A stretch of DNA of 50,255 nt, from contig CAZTPJ010000022.1 of the NCBI GenBank assembly GCA_964614515.1, forward strand, positions 1-50,255, written 5' to 3'. The first letter of the stretch is position 1; the number at the start of each line of letters is the position of its first letter. A program made the position numbers and the translations under genes. Below, one piece after another: positions 32,600 to 41,072 of the stretch. This stretch comes from CAZTPJ01 sp964614515 (GTDB taxonomy: Bacteria; Planctomycetota; Phycisphaerae; Phycisphaerales; UBA1924). Below the pieces are notes generated by a model. That model was not told the origin of the DNA. It searched no databases and was given only the letters and a program-made list of their open reading frames with translations.

Positions 32600-35500
32600 A
32601 TGAGTCAGGATCAATGTCCATCAACGACAGGCAAAGGCGAGAAGCCGGCGAAGCCAGGCCGTGCAGCGTTAGCCGCGCGACGTCGGGCGCTGCCTGTGGC
32701 CGCGGGATCGACCGGTCGCGTGGCGTGGCGCAGCGTCGATGAGTTCGCCGATTCGCCGGGCTTTCGCGACTTTGTCGAGCGGGAGTTCCCGGCCGGAGCG
32801 TCGGAACTGTTCATCGAAGGTGCTGAAGAACGAGTGCTGAATGCTGAATCCGCGCACCCGGCACCCCGCACCCAGCACTCAGCCCTCAGCACTCAGCACT
32901 CGGCCTCCGAAGGCGAGACGCGCCGCGACTTCCTCAAACTCATGGGTGCCTCGCTGGCGCTGGCCGGCGCGGCGACGATTCCCGGGTGTCGCCGGCCGGA
33001 CCACAAGATTCTCTCATATTCGCGTGAAGTCCCCGAGGATGTGATTCCCGGCAAACCGCTCTTCTTCGCCACGAGCATGCCGCTGCCTGGCGGGGGCGCG
33101 GAGGGCATCCTCGTTGAGACGCACGAGGGCCGGCCGACGAAGATCGAAGGCAATCCGCTGCATCCGCTCAATCGGGGGAAGAGTTCGATCTGGTCGCAGG
33201 CGAGTGTGCTGAATCTGTATGATCCCGATCGGCTGAAGTATCCCGAACTTCGCCTGCCATCGTTCACCGGTCCGCGCGAGGCGACGTGGGATGATTTCAA
33301 AGCGTGGGCCACGCCGCACATGGCGCGGTATGACGCCGTTGAGGGTCGCGGGCTGGCGTTCATCGTCGACAAGAAGACGAGTCCGGCGCGGGATGCGATG
33401 CGTGATGCGGTGCTGTCGCGTTGGCCGCGGGCGGCGTGGGTTGAGTATGACCCGATCGAGAACGAGTCGGCCTCGCGCGGCACAGCACTGGCGTTCGGGC
33501 GTCCGATGCGCGAGTTGATTGACTTCGCGGCGGCGGATGTGGTGGTGTCGCTGGATCGTGACTTCCTGTGCAGCGCGACGGAGCCTCGCGCGATTGAGCA
33601 TTCTCGCGCGTTCGCGTCGCGCCGGCGTGTGAGCGATGTTCATCCGAACATGAATCGGCTGTACGTCGCCGAGCCGGGCGTGTCGATCACGGGGGCCAGC
33701 GCGGATCATCGTTTGCGCGTGTCACCATCGCTGCTGCCGGCGATGCTGGTGGCGATCGCGAAGGAAGTGCTCGGACGATTCGTCGATCAGCCCGGCGTGG
33801 GAGAGATTCTCGCGGGCCTGCCGCTGCTCGATGGCGTGAGCGTGGATCGGGCGTGGGTTGAGGCCGCGGCGGAGGATCTCGCGGCCGCACGAAGTGGGGG
33901 GGGACGCGCGCTGCTGCTGGCCGGACCGACGCTCTCGGCGGAGATGCATGCGTTGGCCCATGCGGTCAACGCGGTGCTCGGCGGGCCGGTGCGCTACATC
34001 GCCAAGGGCGGGCATGAAGGCGCCTCATCATCGGCCGCACTGGCGTCGCTGGCCACGTCCATCAACGCGGGTGAGATCAGCACCATCGTCTGCATCCACG
34101 CGAATCCGGTGTTCGATGCGCCGGCGGAGTTGAACTTCGCCGCCGCGTTCGCACGCGTCGAATCGCGCATCACGCTGAGCGTGCAATCGAGCGAGACGGC
34201 CGCGGCGTCCACATGGTCGCTCAACGGTTCGCACGATCTCGAAGCGTGGGGGGATGTCGAAGCCACCGATGGCACGATTTCGCCGATTCAGCCGATGATC
34301 GCGCCGCTGTATGGCTCGTGGAGCGAACTCGAACTGCTCGGCTACTTCGCGGGCGAGCGCGTCTGGCGAGACTGGCCCGAATCGGCGAGGGCCGAGGCCG
34401 CGGAAACCTCCGTGCCGCCGGGATATCACATCGTTCGTGAATCGTGGCGTGCGAGGCTTGGCGAGCGTGATGAAAAGGCGTTTGATCGCACCTGGCGACG
34501 GGCGCTGCATGATGGGGTCCTTGTGGGGGGCGCGGGTTCGCGTGGTGAGCGGCCGACGCTTCGCGCCGCGAGCGTGCGCGATGCGCTCATGTCACGTCGC
34601 CTCGCCAGCGCCCCGGCCGCGGGCACGCTTGACGTCGCGTTCCGAGTGTCGCACGTCGGGGATGGGCGATTCGCGAACAACGGGTGGCTTCAGGAGTTGC
34701 CGGACGCCGGCTCGCGCATCACATGGGACAATCCCGCGCTGATCTCGCCGCGAACCGCACGCCGCCTGGGACTCATGCCCGGCGGGGAGACCGACCCCGG
34801 AAAGATCTATCTTCGCGAACACACCGATGGAAAGATGGCCACGATCACGATCGACGGCCGTCGCGTCACCATCCCCGTCTGGATTCTTCCGGGCATGGCC
34901 GATGACACAATTCTGCTGACGGTCGGCTACGGTCGTCGCGTGTGCGGCCTTGTCGGTGGCAGCAGCGAAGCGCCCGTTGGCACCGACGTCTACGCCCTTC
35001 GCACGAGCGAGAGAGCATGGACCGCGACGGGAACAATCGAACGTGCCCCCGGTGCGAAACTCATCGCCAGCACCCAGAACCACTGGTCGCTCGAGGGCCG
35101 CACGACGATCCTGCGACAGATCGACGTGACCTACTGGTCCAAGCACACGGGCGAAGGCGGCAAGTTCGCCAAAGGCCCGCTGGTGATGGTCGATCCTCTC
35201 TACGGCACGGAAAAGCACATCAATCTCGCGGAAAAACTCGGCGAGATGAGCCATACGCCGCCGAACATTTCGATCTACGACAATCCATTCAACAGCGGGC
35301 CGGCGGATGCGGATCCGGCCAACACGGACCCGGCGCGACTCGATCCGCGCGGGAATCCGGCCCCGCCTGTCTTCAGCAAGCCCCCGCAGTGGGGGATGAC
35401 GATCGACTTGTCGTCGTGCAACGGATGCGGCGTCTGCACCATCGCCTGCCAGGCGGAGAACAACATTCCGATCGTCGGACGCAAGGAAGTCGCCAAGGGC

Positions 35501-36355
35501 CGTGAGATGGCGTGGATCCGTGTGGATCGCTATTTCACGGGCGATCTCGATGATCCGGCGGAGATCCTCCATCAGCCGCTCCCATGCGTCCACTGCGAAA
35601 ACGCCCCGTGCGAGACGGTCTGCCCCGTCAACGCAACGGTCCACGGCCCCGAAGGCATCAACTACATGGTCTACAACCGCTGCATCGGCACGCGGTATTG
35701 CGCCAACAACTGCCCGTACAAAGTCCGGCGATTCAACTTCTTCGACTACGCCACCGTCAAGCACAACGGCCCGTTCTACGGCGAAGACCTCATCCCCAGC
35801 TTTGGTGGTGGGGGCGGCGGACCCGAGAACAAGCACCTCATCCCCCCGCGACTTCGCAAGAAGATCGATGAAATTTCAAAGATGCAGCGCAACCCCGACG
35901 TGACGGTGCGCAGCCGCGGCGTCATGGAGAAATGCACCTACTGCATCCAGCGCATCAACGCCGCGCGCGTCGAATGCAAACTCAATGACATCGACGGCGT
36001 GCCCGATGGCTTCTTCCAGACCGCCTGCCAGCAGGCCTGCCCCTCGGACGCGATCATCTTTGGAGACATCCTGGATCCAAAGAGCCGCGTCAGCATCGAA
36101 CGCGAAAACCAGCGGTCCTACATGCTGCTGGGCTATCTCAACACACGCCCGCGCACGACCCACCTGATCGCGGTCAAGAACCCGAATCCCAAACTCCGCA
36201 CGCCCGTCGATCCGCTCGACAGCCATGGTGGTGGTGGGGAAGGCGGCGGCGATCACGGACACGCGCACTTCATCGATCCCGCCAAACGAACCGAAGATGG
36301 GGCCTATGCCATGAGCCTTCGCATCCTGACCGCGGCGGGGGGAGCCGGAGCATGA
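32600..36355 (+). CDS. actB: ActB, molybdopterin-oxidoreductase-like/iron-sulfur fusion subunit of alternative complex III
   Basis: A 1251-residue protein. A twin-arginine signal lies at 108-130 (RRDFLKLMGASLALAGAA ending in Cys130, a likely lipobox), far inside because of a 107-residue N-terminal region. The first long part (about 135-830) resembles molybdopterin oxidoreductases, but ActB of this family has lost the cofactor. The last 400 residues hold the ferredoxin-like module with clusters CNGCGVCTIAC, CVHCENAPCETVC, CIGTRYCANNC and CTYCIQRI/CQQACPSDA (three 4Fe-4S and one 3Fe-4S in known complexes). It transfers electrons from quinol to ActA. Residues 80-104 (with TQHSALSTQHS) come from an inserted repeat element. 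It overlaps actC by 4 bases; GGAAGGAA precedes the ATG. Confidence 0.93.
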   Translation: MSQDQCPSTTGKGEKPAKPGRAALAARRRALPVAAGSTGRVAWRSVDEFADSPGFRDFVEREFPAGASELFIEGAEERVLNAESAHPAPRTQHSALSTQHSASEGETRRDFLKLMGASLALAGAATIPGCRRPDHKILSYSREVPEDVIPGKPLFFATSMPLPGGGAEGILVETHEGRPTKIEGNPLHPLNRGKSSIWSQASVLNLYDPDRLKYPELRLPSFTGPREATWDDFKAWATPHMARYDAVEGRGLAFIVDKKTSPARDAMRDAVLSRWPRAAWVEYDPIENESASRGTALAFGRPMRELIDFAAADVVVSLDRDFLCSATEPRAIEHSRAFASRRRVSDVHPNMNRLYVAEPGVSITGASADHRLRVSPSLLPAMLVAIAKEVLGRFVDQPGVGEILAGLPLLDGVSVDRAWVEAAAEDLAAARSGGGRALLLAGPTLSAEMHALAHAVNAVLGGPVRYIAKGGHEGASSSAALASLATSINAGEISTIVCIHANPVFDAPAELNFAAAFARVESRITLSVQSSETAAASTWSLNGSHDLEAWGDVEATDGTISPIQPMIAPLYGSWSELELLGYFAGERVWRDWPESARAEAAETSVPPGYHIVRESWRARLGERDEKAFDRTWRRALHDGVLVGGAGSRGERPTLRAASVRDALMSRRLASAPAAGTLDVAFRVSHVGDGRFANNGWLQELPDAGSRITWDNPALISPRTARRLGLMPGGETDPGKIYLREHTDGKMATITIDGRRVTIPVWILPGMADDTILLTVGYGRRVCGLVGGSSEAPVGTDVYALRTSERAWTATGTIERAPGAKLIASTQNHWSLEGRTTILRQIDVTYWSKHTGEGGKFAKGPLVMVDPLYGTEKHINLAEKLGEMSHTPPNISIYDNPFNSGPADADPANTDPARLDPRGNPAPPVFSKPPQWGMTIDLSSCNGCGVCTIACQAENNIPIVGRKEVAKGREMAWIRVDRYFTGDLDDPAEILHQPLPCVHCENAPCETVCPVNATVHGPEGINYMVYNRCIGTRYCANNCPYKVRRFNFFDYATVKHNGPFYGEDLIPSFGGGGGGPENKHLIPPRLRKKIDEISKMQRNPDVTVRSRGVMEKCTYCIQRINAARVECKLNDIDGVPDGFFQTACQQACPSDAIIFGDILDPKSRVSIERENQRSYMLLGYLNTRPRTTHLIAVKNPNPKLRTPVDPLDSHGGGGEGGGDHGHAHFIDPAKRTEDGAYAMSLRILTAAGGAGA
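32831..32902. repeat. 72-bp element with 10-bp terminal inverted repeats, in frame in actB
   Basis: Bounded by CGAGTGCTGA (32831-32840) and its exact complement TCAGCACTCG (32893-32902). The inside carries tandem CACTCAG heptamers on the right arm and GTGCTGAATGCTGA on the left. It is 24 codons long and keeps the actB frame, in a linker before the Tat signal. A longer element with the same ends lies in the SCO gene. Confidence 0.75.
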
Positions 36356-37908
36356 CGAGCATCAACCCCGATCATGTGACAGCGCAGCGCCTCGCGGGGA
36401 TGCAACCCTCGCCGCCGCCCGATGTTGACCCGGCCGTCGGCGATGGATCGCTCATCGACGATCCCGCCGTTCGCGCTCCGCTGGTCCTCAACAACCGCTC
36501 GTTCTCCGAAGTCACCAACATCATCTGCGGCTACAACGAAGTCGGGCCGGGCAAATGGTGGCTGCCGACGTTCCTTTTCACGGCCTCGGTCGCCGGCCTC
36601 GCCGGGATCATGATCCTCTACCTGGTCATCACCGGCATCGGCACCTGGGGCTTGAACAACCAGGTTGACTGGGCGTGGGACATCACCAACTTCGTCTTCT
36701 GGATCGGCATCGGTCACGCCGGCACGCTCATCTCCGCGATCTTGTGCCTGCTCAAGCAGAAGTGGCGCACGGCCGTGAACCGCTCCGCCGAGGCGATGAC
36801 GATCTTCGCGGTGATCTGCGCGGGCATGTTCCCGGGGATTCACGTCGGTCGTCAGTGGATGGCGTGGTTCCTCGTGCCGGTGCCGAACTACAACTACATC
36901 TGGCCGAACTTTCGCTCGCCGCTGTTGTGGGACGTGTTCGCGGTTTCGACGTACTTCACGGTCTCGCTGTTGTTCTGGTACATGGGCCTGATCCCGGACA
37001 TCGCCACGCTCCGCGATCGCGCGGATATGCGGTTGCGAAAGACGGGGAAGTTCCTCGATCGCATCGCGGCCTATGCGTACGGCACGTTTGCGCTGGGCTG
37101 GCGGTTTTCCTGCCGACATTGGCACCGATATGAGAAGGCGTACATCCTGCTCGCGGGCATCAGCACGCCGCTGGTGTTGTCGGTTCACTCGATCGTGTCG
37201 TTCGACTTCGCCACGAGCATCCTGCCCGGCTGGCACACGACGATCTTCCCGCCCTACTTCGTCGCGGGCGCCATCTTCGGCGGCTTCGCGATGGTGCTGC
37301 TGCTGCTGATCCCCGCGCGTGAGTTGTACCCGAACATGAAGGACTTCCTCACGCTGCGACACCTGGAGAACATGGCCAAGATCATCCTCGTCACCGGCAT
37401 GATGGTCGGCTTCGCCTACACCATGGAGTTTTTCATCGCGTGGTACGGCGGCAATGAGTTTGAACTCGCCGTCTTCCTCGACAATCGCGCCAACCCCGCC
37501 AAGGCCCCGTATTGGTGGGCGTACTGGTCCATGATCTTCTGCAACGTCGTCACGCCGCAACTCTTCTGGATCAAGTTCTGTCGACAGAGCCCGCTGATCA
37601 TCTTCATCGTCTCGGCGTTCGTCACCGTCGGCATGTGGTTCGAGCGGTTCGTCATCATCGTCACCAGCCTCCACCGCGCCTTCATCCCCGGCGAGTGGCA
37701 CATGTTCTATCCGACGTGGGTTGACATTCTGACGTTCGTCGGCAGTTGCGGCATCTTCATCACGCTCTTCCTCCTCTTCATGCGGTTCCTGCCGATCTTC
37801 GCCATGGCCGAACTCAAGGCCGTCCTGCCCCAGGCCGACCCCCACGCGCACGACGACACTCAGCACTCAGCACATCCCACCCAGCACTCACCCAAGGGAG
37901 GGCACTGA
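36352..37908 (+). CDS. actC: ActC, NrfD/PsrC-type membrane subunit of alternative complex III
   Basis: A 518-residue integral membrane protein with about ten membrane segments, of the NrfD/PsrC family, which binds quinol and conducts protons. Clear helices include TASVAGLAGIMILYLVITGI (about 78-97), FVFWIGIGHAGTLISAILCL (about 113-132), YFVAGAIFGGFAMVLLLLI and FIVSAFVTVGMWFERFVIIV. The conserved charged residues are present, for example HVGRQW and GWHTTIFPPYF. It overlaps actB by 4 bases (ATGA). Its C-terminal 15 residues (DDTQHSAHPTQHSPKGGH) come from half a copy of the CACTCAG repeat and are not conserved. With ActF it forms the membrane core of the complex. Confidence 0.93.
   Translation: MTSINPDHVTAQRLAGMQPSPPPDVDPAVGDGSLIDDPAVRAPLVLNNRSFSEVTNIICGYNEVGPGKWWLPTFLFTASVAGLAGIMILYLVITGIGTWGLNNQVDWAWDITNFVFWIGIGHAGTLISAILCLLKQKWRTAVNRSAEAMTIFAVICAGMFPGIHVGRQWMAWFLVPVPNYNYIWPNFRSPLLWDVFAVSTYFTVSLLFWYMGLIPDIATLRDRADMRLRKTGKFLDRIAAYAYGTFALGWRFSCRHWHRYEKAYILLAGISTPLVLSVHSIVSFDFATSILPGWHTTIFPPYFVAGAIFGGFAMVLLLLIPARELYPNMKDFLTLRHLENMAKIILVTGMMVGFAYTMEFFIAWYGGNEFELAVFLDNRANPAKAPYWWAYWSMIFCNVVTPQLFWIKFCRQSPLIIFIVSAFVTVGMWFERFVIIVTSLHRAFIPGEWHMFYPTWVDILTFVGSCGIFITLFLLFMRFLPIFAMAELKAVLPQADPHAHDDTQHSAHPTQHSPKGGH
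37856..37892. repeat. CACTCAG heptamer repeat at the 3' end of actC
   Basis: CACTCAGCACTCAGCAC followed by CCAGCACTCACCC, the right arm of the same repeat seen in actB and the SCO gene but without a left arm. It encodes the non-conserved tail of ActC. Confidence 0.6.
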
Positions 37909-37911
37909 GCC

Positions 37912-38532
37912 ATGGCCATCGACTCAGCCTCACTCAAGCGGCTGCTCTCCAACTACTGCCCGCTCATCAAGCGCCCCGCGCCCCGATTCGTCTCCGAATC
38001 CGGCGCGGAGGTTCATGGCATCCTCGCGGAGTATGAAACCCCCGCGGCCGTCTATCACGCCGCCGAACGCATGCGCGACGCGGGCTTCCAGAACTGGGAT
38101 GTCCACGCGCCGTTCCCGATCCACGGCATCGATGAAGCGATGGGCATCAAGCGGACGAAACTGCCGCTGATCATGGCCGGCGTCGCCTTCTCCGGCGTCG
38201 GCGGCGCGATCCTCATGCAGTGGTTCATGAACTACTGGGACTATCCCCTCGTCGTGCAGGGCAAGCCGTTTAACGCGTGGGAGCCGCTCGTGCCCGTGAT
38301 CTTCGAACTCGGCGTGCTCTCGGCCGCGTTTGCCGCCATCTTGTCGATGCTGATGATGAACGGCCTGCCGCGCTGGAACCATCCGCTCTTCAGGAGTGAT
38401 CGCTTCCTTCGCAGCAGCGATGATCGCTTCTTCATCTGCATCGAAGCCCAGGACCCGAGATTTGATCCCGACGCCGTGCGGCAGATCCTCGCCGACTCCG
38501 GCGCGACGCACATTGAACTGGTGGAGGAGTGA
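37912..38532 (+). CDS. actD: ActD, DUF3341-type membrane subunit of alternative complex III
   Basis: A 206-residue protein. The N-terminal 90 residues are soluble and contain the DUF3341 pattern (GILAEYETPAAVYHAAERMR, then FPIHGIDEAMGIKRTKL). Two membrane segments follow, near 87-108 (LPLIMAGVAFSGVGGAILMQ) and 129-150 (VIFELGVLSAAFAAILSMLM). The C-terminus (RFFICIEAQDPRFDPDAVRQ) is again soluble and of mixed alpha/beta type. ActD carries no cofactor in known complexes and helps to hold the membrane part together. It begins 3 bases after the actC stop and ends by overlapping or adjoining actE. Confidence 0.93.
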   Translation: MAIDSASLKRLLSNYCPLIKRPAPRFVSESGAEVHGILAEYETPAAVYHAAERMRDAGFQNWDVHAPFPIHGIDEAMGIKRTKLPLIMAGVAFSGVGGAILMQWFMNYWDYPLVVQGKPFNAWEPLVPVIFELGVLSAAFAAILSMLMMNGLPRWNHPLFRSDRFLRSSDDRFFICIEAQDPRFDPDAVRQILADSGATHIELVEE

Positions 38533-38540
38533 CCACGCCC

Positions 38541-39371
38541 ATGCGATCAACCCACACCATGAACCCGCACACACGATTCGGCGCGAGCCTCCTCCGACGA
38601 TCGGCGTCCCTCGCCCTGGCCATGGCGCTGCTCGCCACGGCCATGGTCGTCTGCGCTGGCTGCCGCGGCGAACGTTCCGACAAGCCCCCTCGCCAGTTCT
38701 TCCCCGACATGGACGATCAGATGAAATGGCGAGAACAGACGCAGAGCGAATTTTTCGCCGATGGCCGTACGCTCCGTCCGGCCGTGCCCGGCACGATCGC
38801 CTACGCCCGTTCCTCGCGTGATCCTTCAGGCGAAGCGTGGAGCGCAATGTTCGAGACGCAGCGCGGGCGTCTGCTCCGCGAGGATGACGCCTTTTTCCGC
38901 GGGATCGACGAGAACGGAGACCTGCTCACGTACATTCCCATCCCTGTCACCAAGGAACTCATCCTTCGTGGCCAGGAACGTTTCGACATCTACTGCGCCG
39001 TCTGCCACGGCTATGCGGGCGAGGGCGGCTCAGGTGGCGAAATACTCCCCGAAAACTCGTATGGCGGCATGGTCGGCCGGCGATGGTCCATCCCCGTGCC
39101 CAACTACTTCGACGTGAAGTACACCGATCGCACGCAGCGCACCGCGAAGGATGGCTATCTGTTCAACGTCATCCGCCACGGCGTCCCCTTCCCCCTGCCC
39201 GAGGGCACGCTCTTGAGCATGCCGTCGTATGCCCATGCCGTCGATGAGGCAGACGCCTGGGCGATCGTCGCGTACATCCGCGTGTTGCAGGAGATCAACG
39301 CGGTGTCGCCCGTCGTCACGCCCACAGCACCCGCCGTCACGCCAACAACGCCCACCGGAGGGACCAACTGA
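38541..39371 (+). CDS. actE: ActE, monoheme cytochrome c lipoprotein of alternative complex III
   Basis: A 276-residue protein. The signal peptide (ASLALAMALLATAMVVC) ends in a lipobox with Cys41 of VCAGC, so ActE is lipid-anchored at the outer face of the inner membrane. A single heme c site is CAVCH (Cys152, Cys155, His156), with the axial methionine probably in LSMPSYAHAVDEAD. The end is a Pro/Thr-rich tail (VVTPTAPAVTPTTPTGG). ActE is the second cytochrome of the complex and hands electrons on. The ATG at 38541 is chosen, about 11 bases after GGAG; a GTG at 38529 overlaps the actD stop and would add 4 residues. The stop shares one base with the actF start. Confidence 0.92.
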   Translation: MRSTHTMNPHTRFGASLLRRSASLALAMALLATAMVVCAGCRGERSDKPPRQFFPDMDDQMKWREQTQSEFFADGRTLRPAVPGTIAYARSSRDPSGEAWSAMFETQRGRLLREDDAFFRGIDENGDLLTYIPIPVTKELILRGQERFDIYCAVCHGYAGEGGSGGEILPENSYGGMVGRRWSIPVPNYFDVKYTDRTQRTAKDGYLFNVIRHGVPFPLPEGTLLSMPSYAHAVDEADAWAIVAYIRVLQEINAVSPVVTPTAPAVTPTTPTGGTN

Positions 39372-40630
39372 TGTCGCACGCGGCCTCACATCCTTCCGTC
39401 GCCCTCGCCCCCGAGAACATCACGCTCGCGCCATCTCGCGTCGGCCCGCTCTCCATGGGCCTGCTCGCAGGCGGCGCAGCCGGGCTGGCCGTCACTGTCT
39501 TTGGCGGTCTTGGCAATCCCCAGCACGCCATGGGTGCAGCGCTCATGGGCCTCATCATCATCCTCAGCCTCTCGCTGGGGTCATTGTTCTTCGTGATGGC
39601 GTTTCACCTCACGGCCGCGGGCTGGAGCGTGACCATCCGGCGACAACTCGAGAACATGATGATGATGTTGCCGGTGTGCTTTGGTTTCTTCGCGGTCTTC
39701 GCGGGGATTGAGATTTTCAGCGGCGGCATCCTGATGTCCTGGCTCAGTCCGCCTGTCGCGGAGGCGGATGCCTACCTGCTTCACCATAAGGAGGCGTTCC
39801 TCAACACGCCGTGGCTCATCGGCCGTACGCTTCTGTACTTTGGCATCTGGACGTATCTCGCGCGGCGCATGTGGAATTTCAGCCGTGAGCAGGATCGCAC
39901 CGGCGACAAGTGGCTGACCAACAAGGCCCGGTTCCACTCATCCTATGGCATGCTCATGTTCGCGCTGTCCGTCGCGTTTTTCTCGTTTGACTGGCTCAAA
40001 GCCCTCGCGGACTTCCGCTTCTTCAGCACCATGTGGGGCGTGTACTTCTTCGCGGGTTCGATCTTCGCGACAGTCCCGGCGCTGGTCATCATCCTCGCTT
40101 TGCTCAAGCGCGCTGGCGTGCTCAAGGACGCGGTGAATGAGGAGCACCTGCATGACCTCGGCAAGTTCTGCTTCGCCTTCACCGTCTTCTGGGGGTACAT
40201 CGCCTTCAGCCAGTACTTCCTGATCTGGTACAGCAACATCCCGGAAGAGACCGCGTTTTATGTCGCGCGTCGCAACCCGCCGTGGGAAGGGCTGACGATC
40301 GCGCTCTGCATCGGCCACTTCATTCTGCCCTTTTTCATTCTCCTTTGGCGCCAGGTCCGTCGCAGCGCGACGCTCCTGGCTCTCGTCGGCGTGTACATGC
40401 TCGCCATGCACATCCTCGACATCTACTGGATCATCCGCCCGGCCATCGCCTTTGTCCCCGGCAGCGGTCATGAACAGGTCATGCCCACGATCTGGCTCGA
40501 CGCAGCGGGCGTCATCGGCGTCGTCGGCATCTACGCGGGCCTGCTCGCCCGGCAGATCACCAAGTCACCTCTGGTTCCGCTCAATGACCCTCGCATGGGG
40601 GAAGCCCTGGCTCACAAGAACTATGTGTAG
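39371..40630 (+). CDS. actF: ActF, second quinol-binding membrane subunit of alternative complex III
   Basis: A 419-residue membrane protein related to ActC but shorter, with about ten membrane segments, such as LAGGAAGLAVTVFGGLGNPQ (about 33-52), ALMGLIIILSLSLGSLFFVM (about 57-77), FCFAFTVFWGYIAFSQYFLI and IALCIGHFILPFFILLWRQV. The conserved EEHLHDLGK and DIYWIIRP are present. In known structures ActF closes the complex next to ActC. The ATG shares the last base of the actE stop (TGATG), showing translational coupling. After it, 76 bases without a gene lead to the next gene of the operon. Confidence 0.92.
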   Translation: MSHAASHPSVALAPENITLAPSRVGPLSMGLLAGGAAGLAVTVFGGLGNPQHAMGAALMGLIIILSLSLGSLFFVMAFHLTAAGWSVTIRRQLENMMMMLPVCFGFFAVFAGIEIFSGGILMSWLSPPVAEADAYLLHHKEAFLNTPWLIGRTLLYFGIWTYLARRMWNFSREQDRTGDKWLTNKARFHSSYGMLMFALSVAFFSFDWLKALADFRFFSTMWGVYFFAGSIFATVPALVIILALLKRAGVLKDAVNEEHLHDLGKFCFAFTVFWGYIAFSQYFLIWYSNIPEETAFYVARRNPPWEGLTIALCIGHFILPFFILLWRQVRRSATLLALVGVYMLAMHILDIYWIIRPAIAFVPGSGHEQVMPTIWLDAAGVIGVVGIYAGLLARQITKSPLVPLNDPRMGEALAHKNYV

Positions 40631-40706
40631 AACCCCAGAATCGGTCCCAGTTTGGAATGCGTATTGTTAAGCAGGATTGAATCCGGTCTGGCAGTAAGGA
40701 TTCTCG

Positions 40707-41057
40707 ATGTCTAAGCACGAACCACAGATCGTCGAAGCGCCGGTGGAGCATCCGGATGCGTGGCACCGGCACACGCCGGCCGAGGGCGCTCCGCAGCGGG
40801 AGCACGGCGCGCACGAGAATCCGAGGATTCTCGCCGGCGCGTTCGTCGTGCTCACCATCGGCTTCATCGTCACCGTGCTCGCGGTCATCGGGTACTACTT
40901 CAACTACCTCACTGCGGCCAAGGCCCGACAGATCGAGACAACCGTGATGGCCGGACCATGGGAAGAGATGCGCACCGCCGTCAAGGCGAACATCGCGTCA
41001 AACATCGACGATGCGATGCTCGCGGTCATCGATCAATATTCGCAGGTCAGGAACTGA
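40707..41057 (+). CDS. small single-pass membrane protein in the act/cox operon
   Basis: A 116-residue protein with an N-terminal hydrophilic region rich in His and Pro (EAPVEHPDAWHRHTPAEG), one membrane segment (about residues 44-66, AFVVLTIGFIVTVLAVIGYY) and an acidic C-terminal helix (IETTVMAGPWEEMRTAVKAN). No heme, iron-sulfur or metal motif is visible. It is not one of the six standard ActA-F subunits; a small extra subunit is common in such operons, so it may be a structural or assembly partner. AGGA precedes the ATG. It lies between actF and the SCO gene, 15 bases before the latter. Confidence 0.65.
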   Translation: MSKHEPQIVEAPVEHPDAWHRHTPAEGAPQREHGAHENPRILAGAFVVLTIGFIVTVLAVIGYYFNYLTAAKARQIETTVMAGPWEEMRTAVKANIASNIDDAMLAVIDQYSQVRN

Positions 41058-41072
41058 TGTGACACGCCGCCC

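Noticed and set aside
36304..37866. Long minus-strand open frame opposite actC
   Set aside because: It is a charged, low-complexity translation of the complement of a membrane-protein gene.
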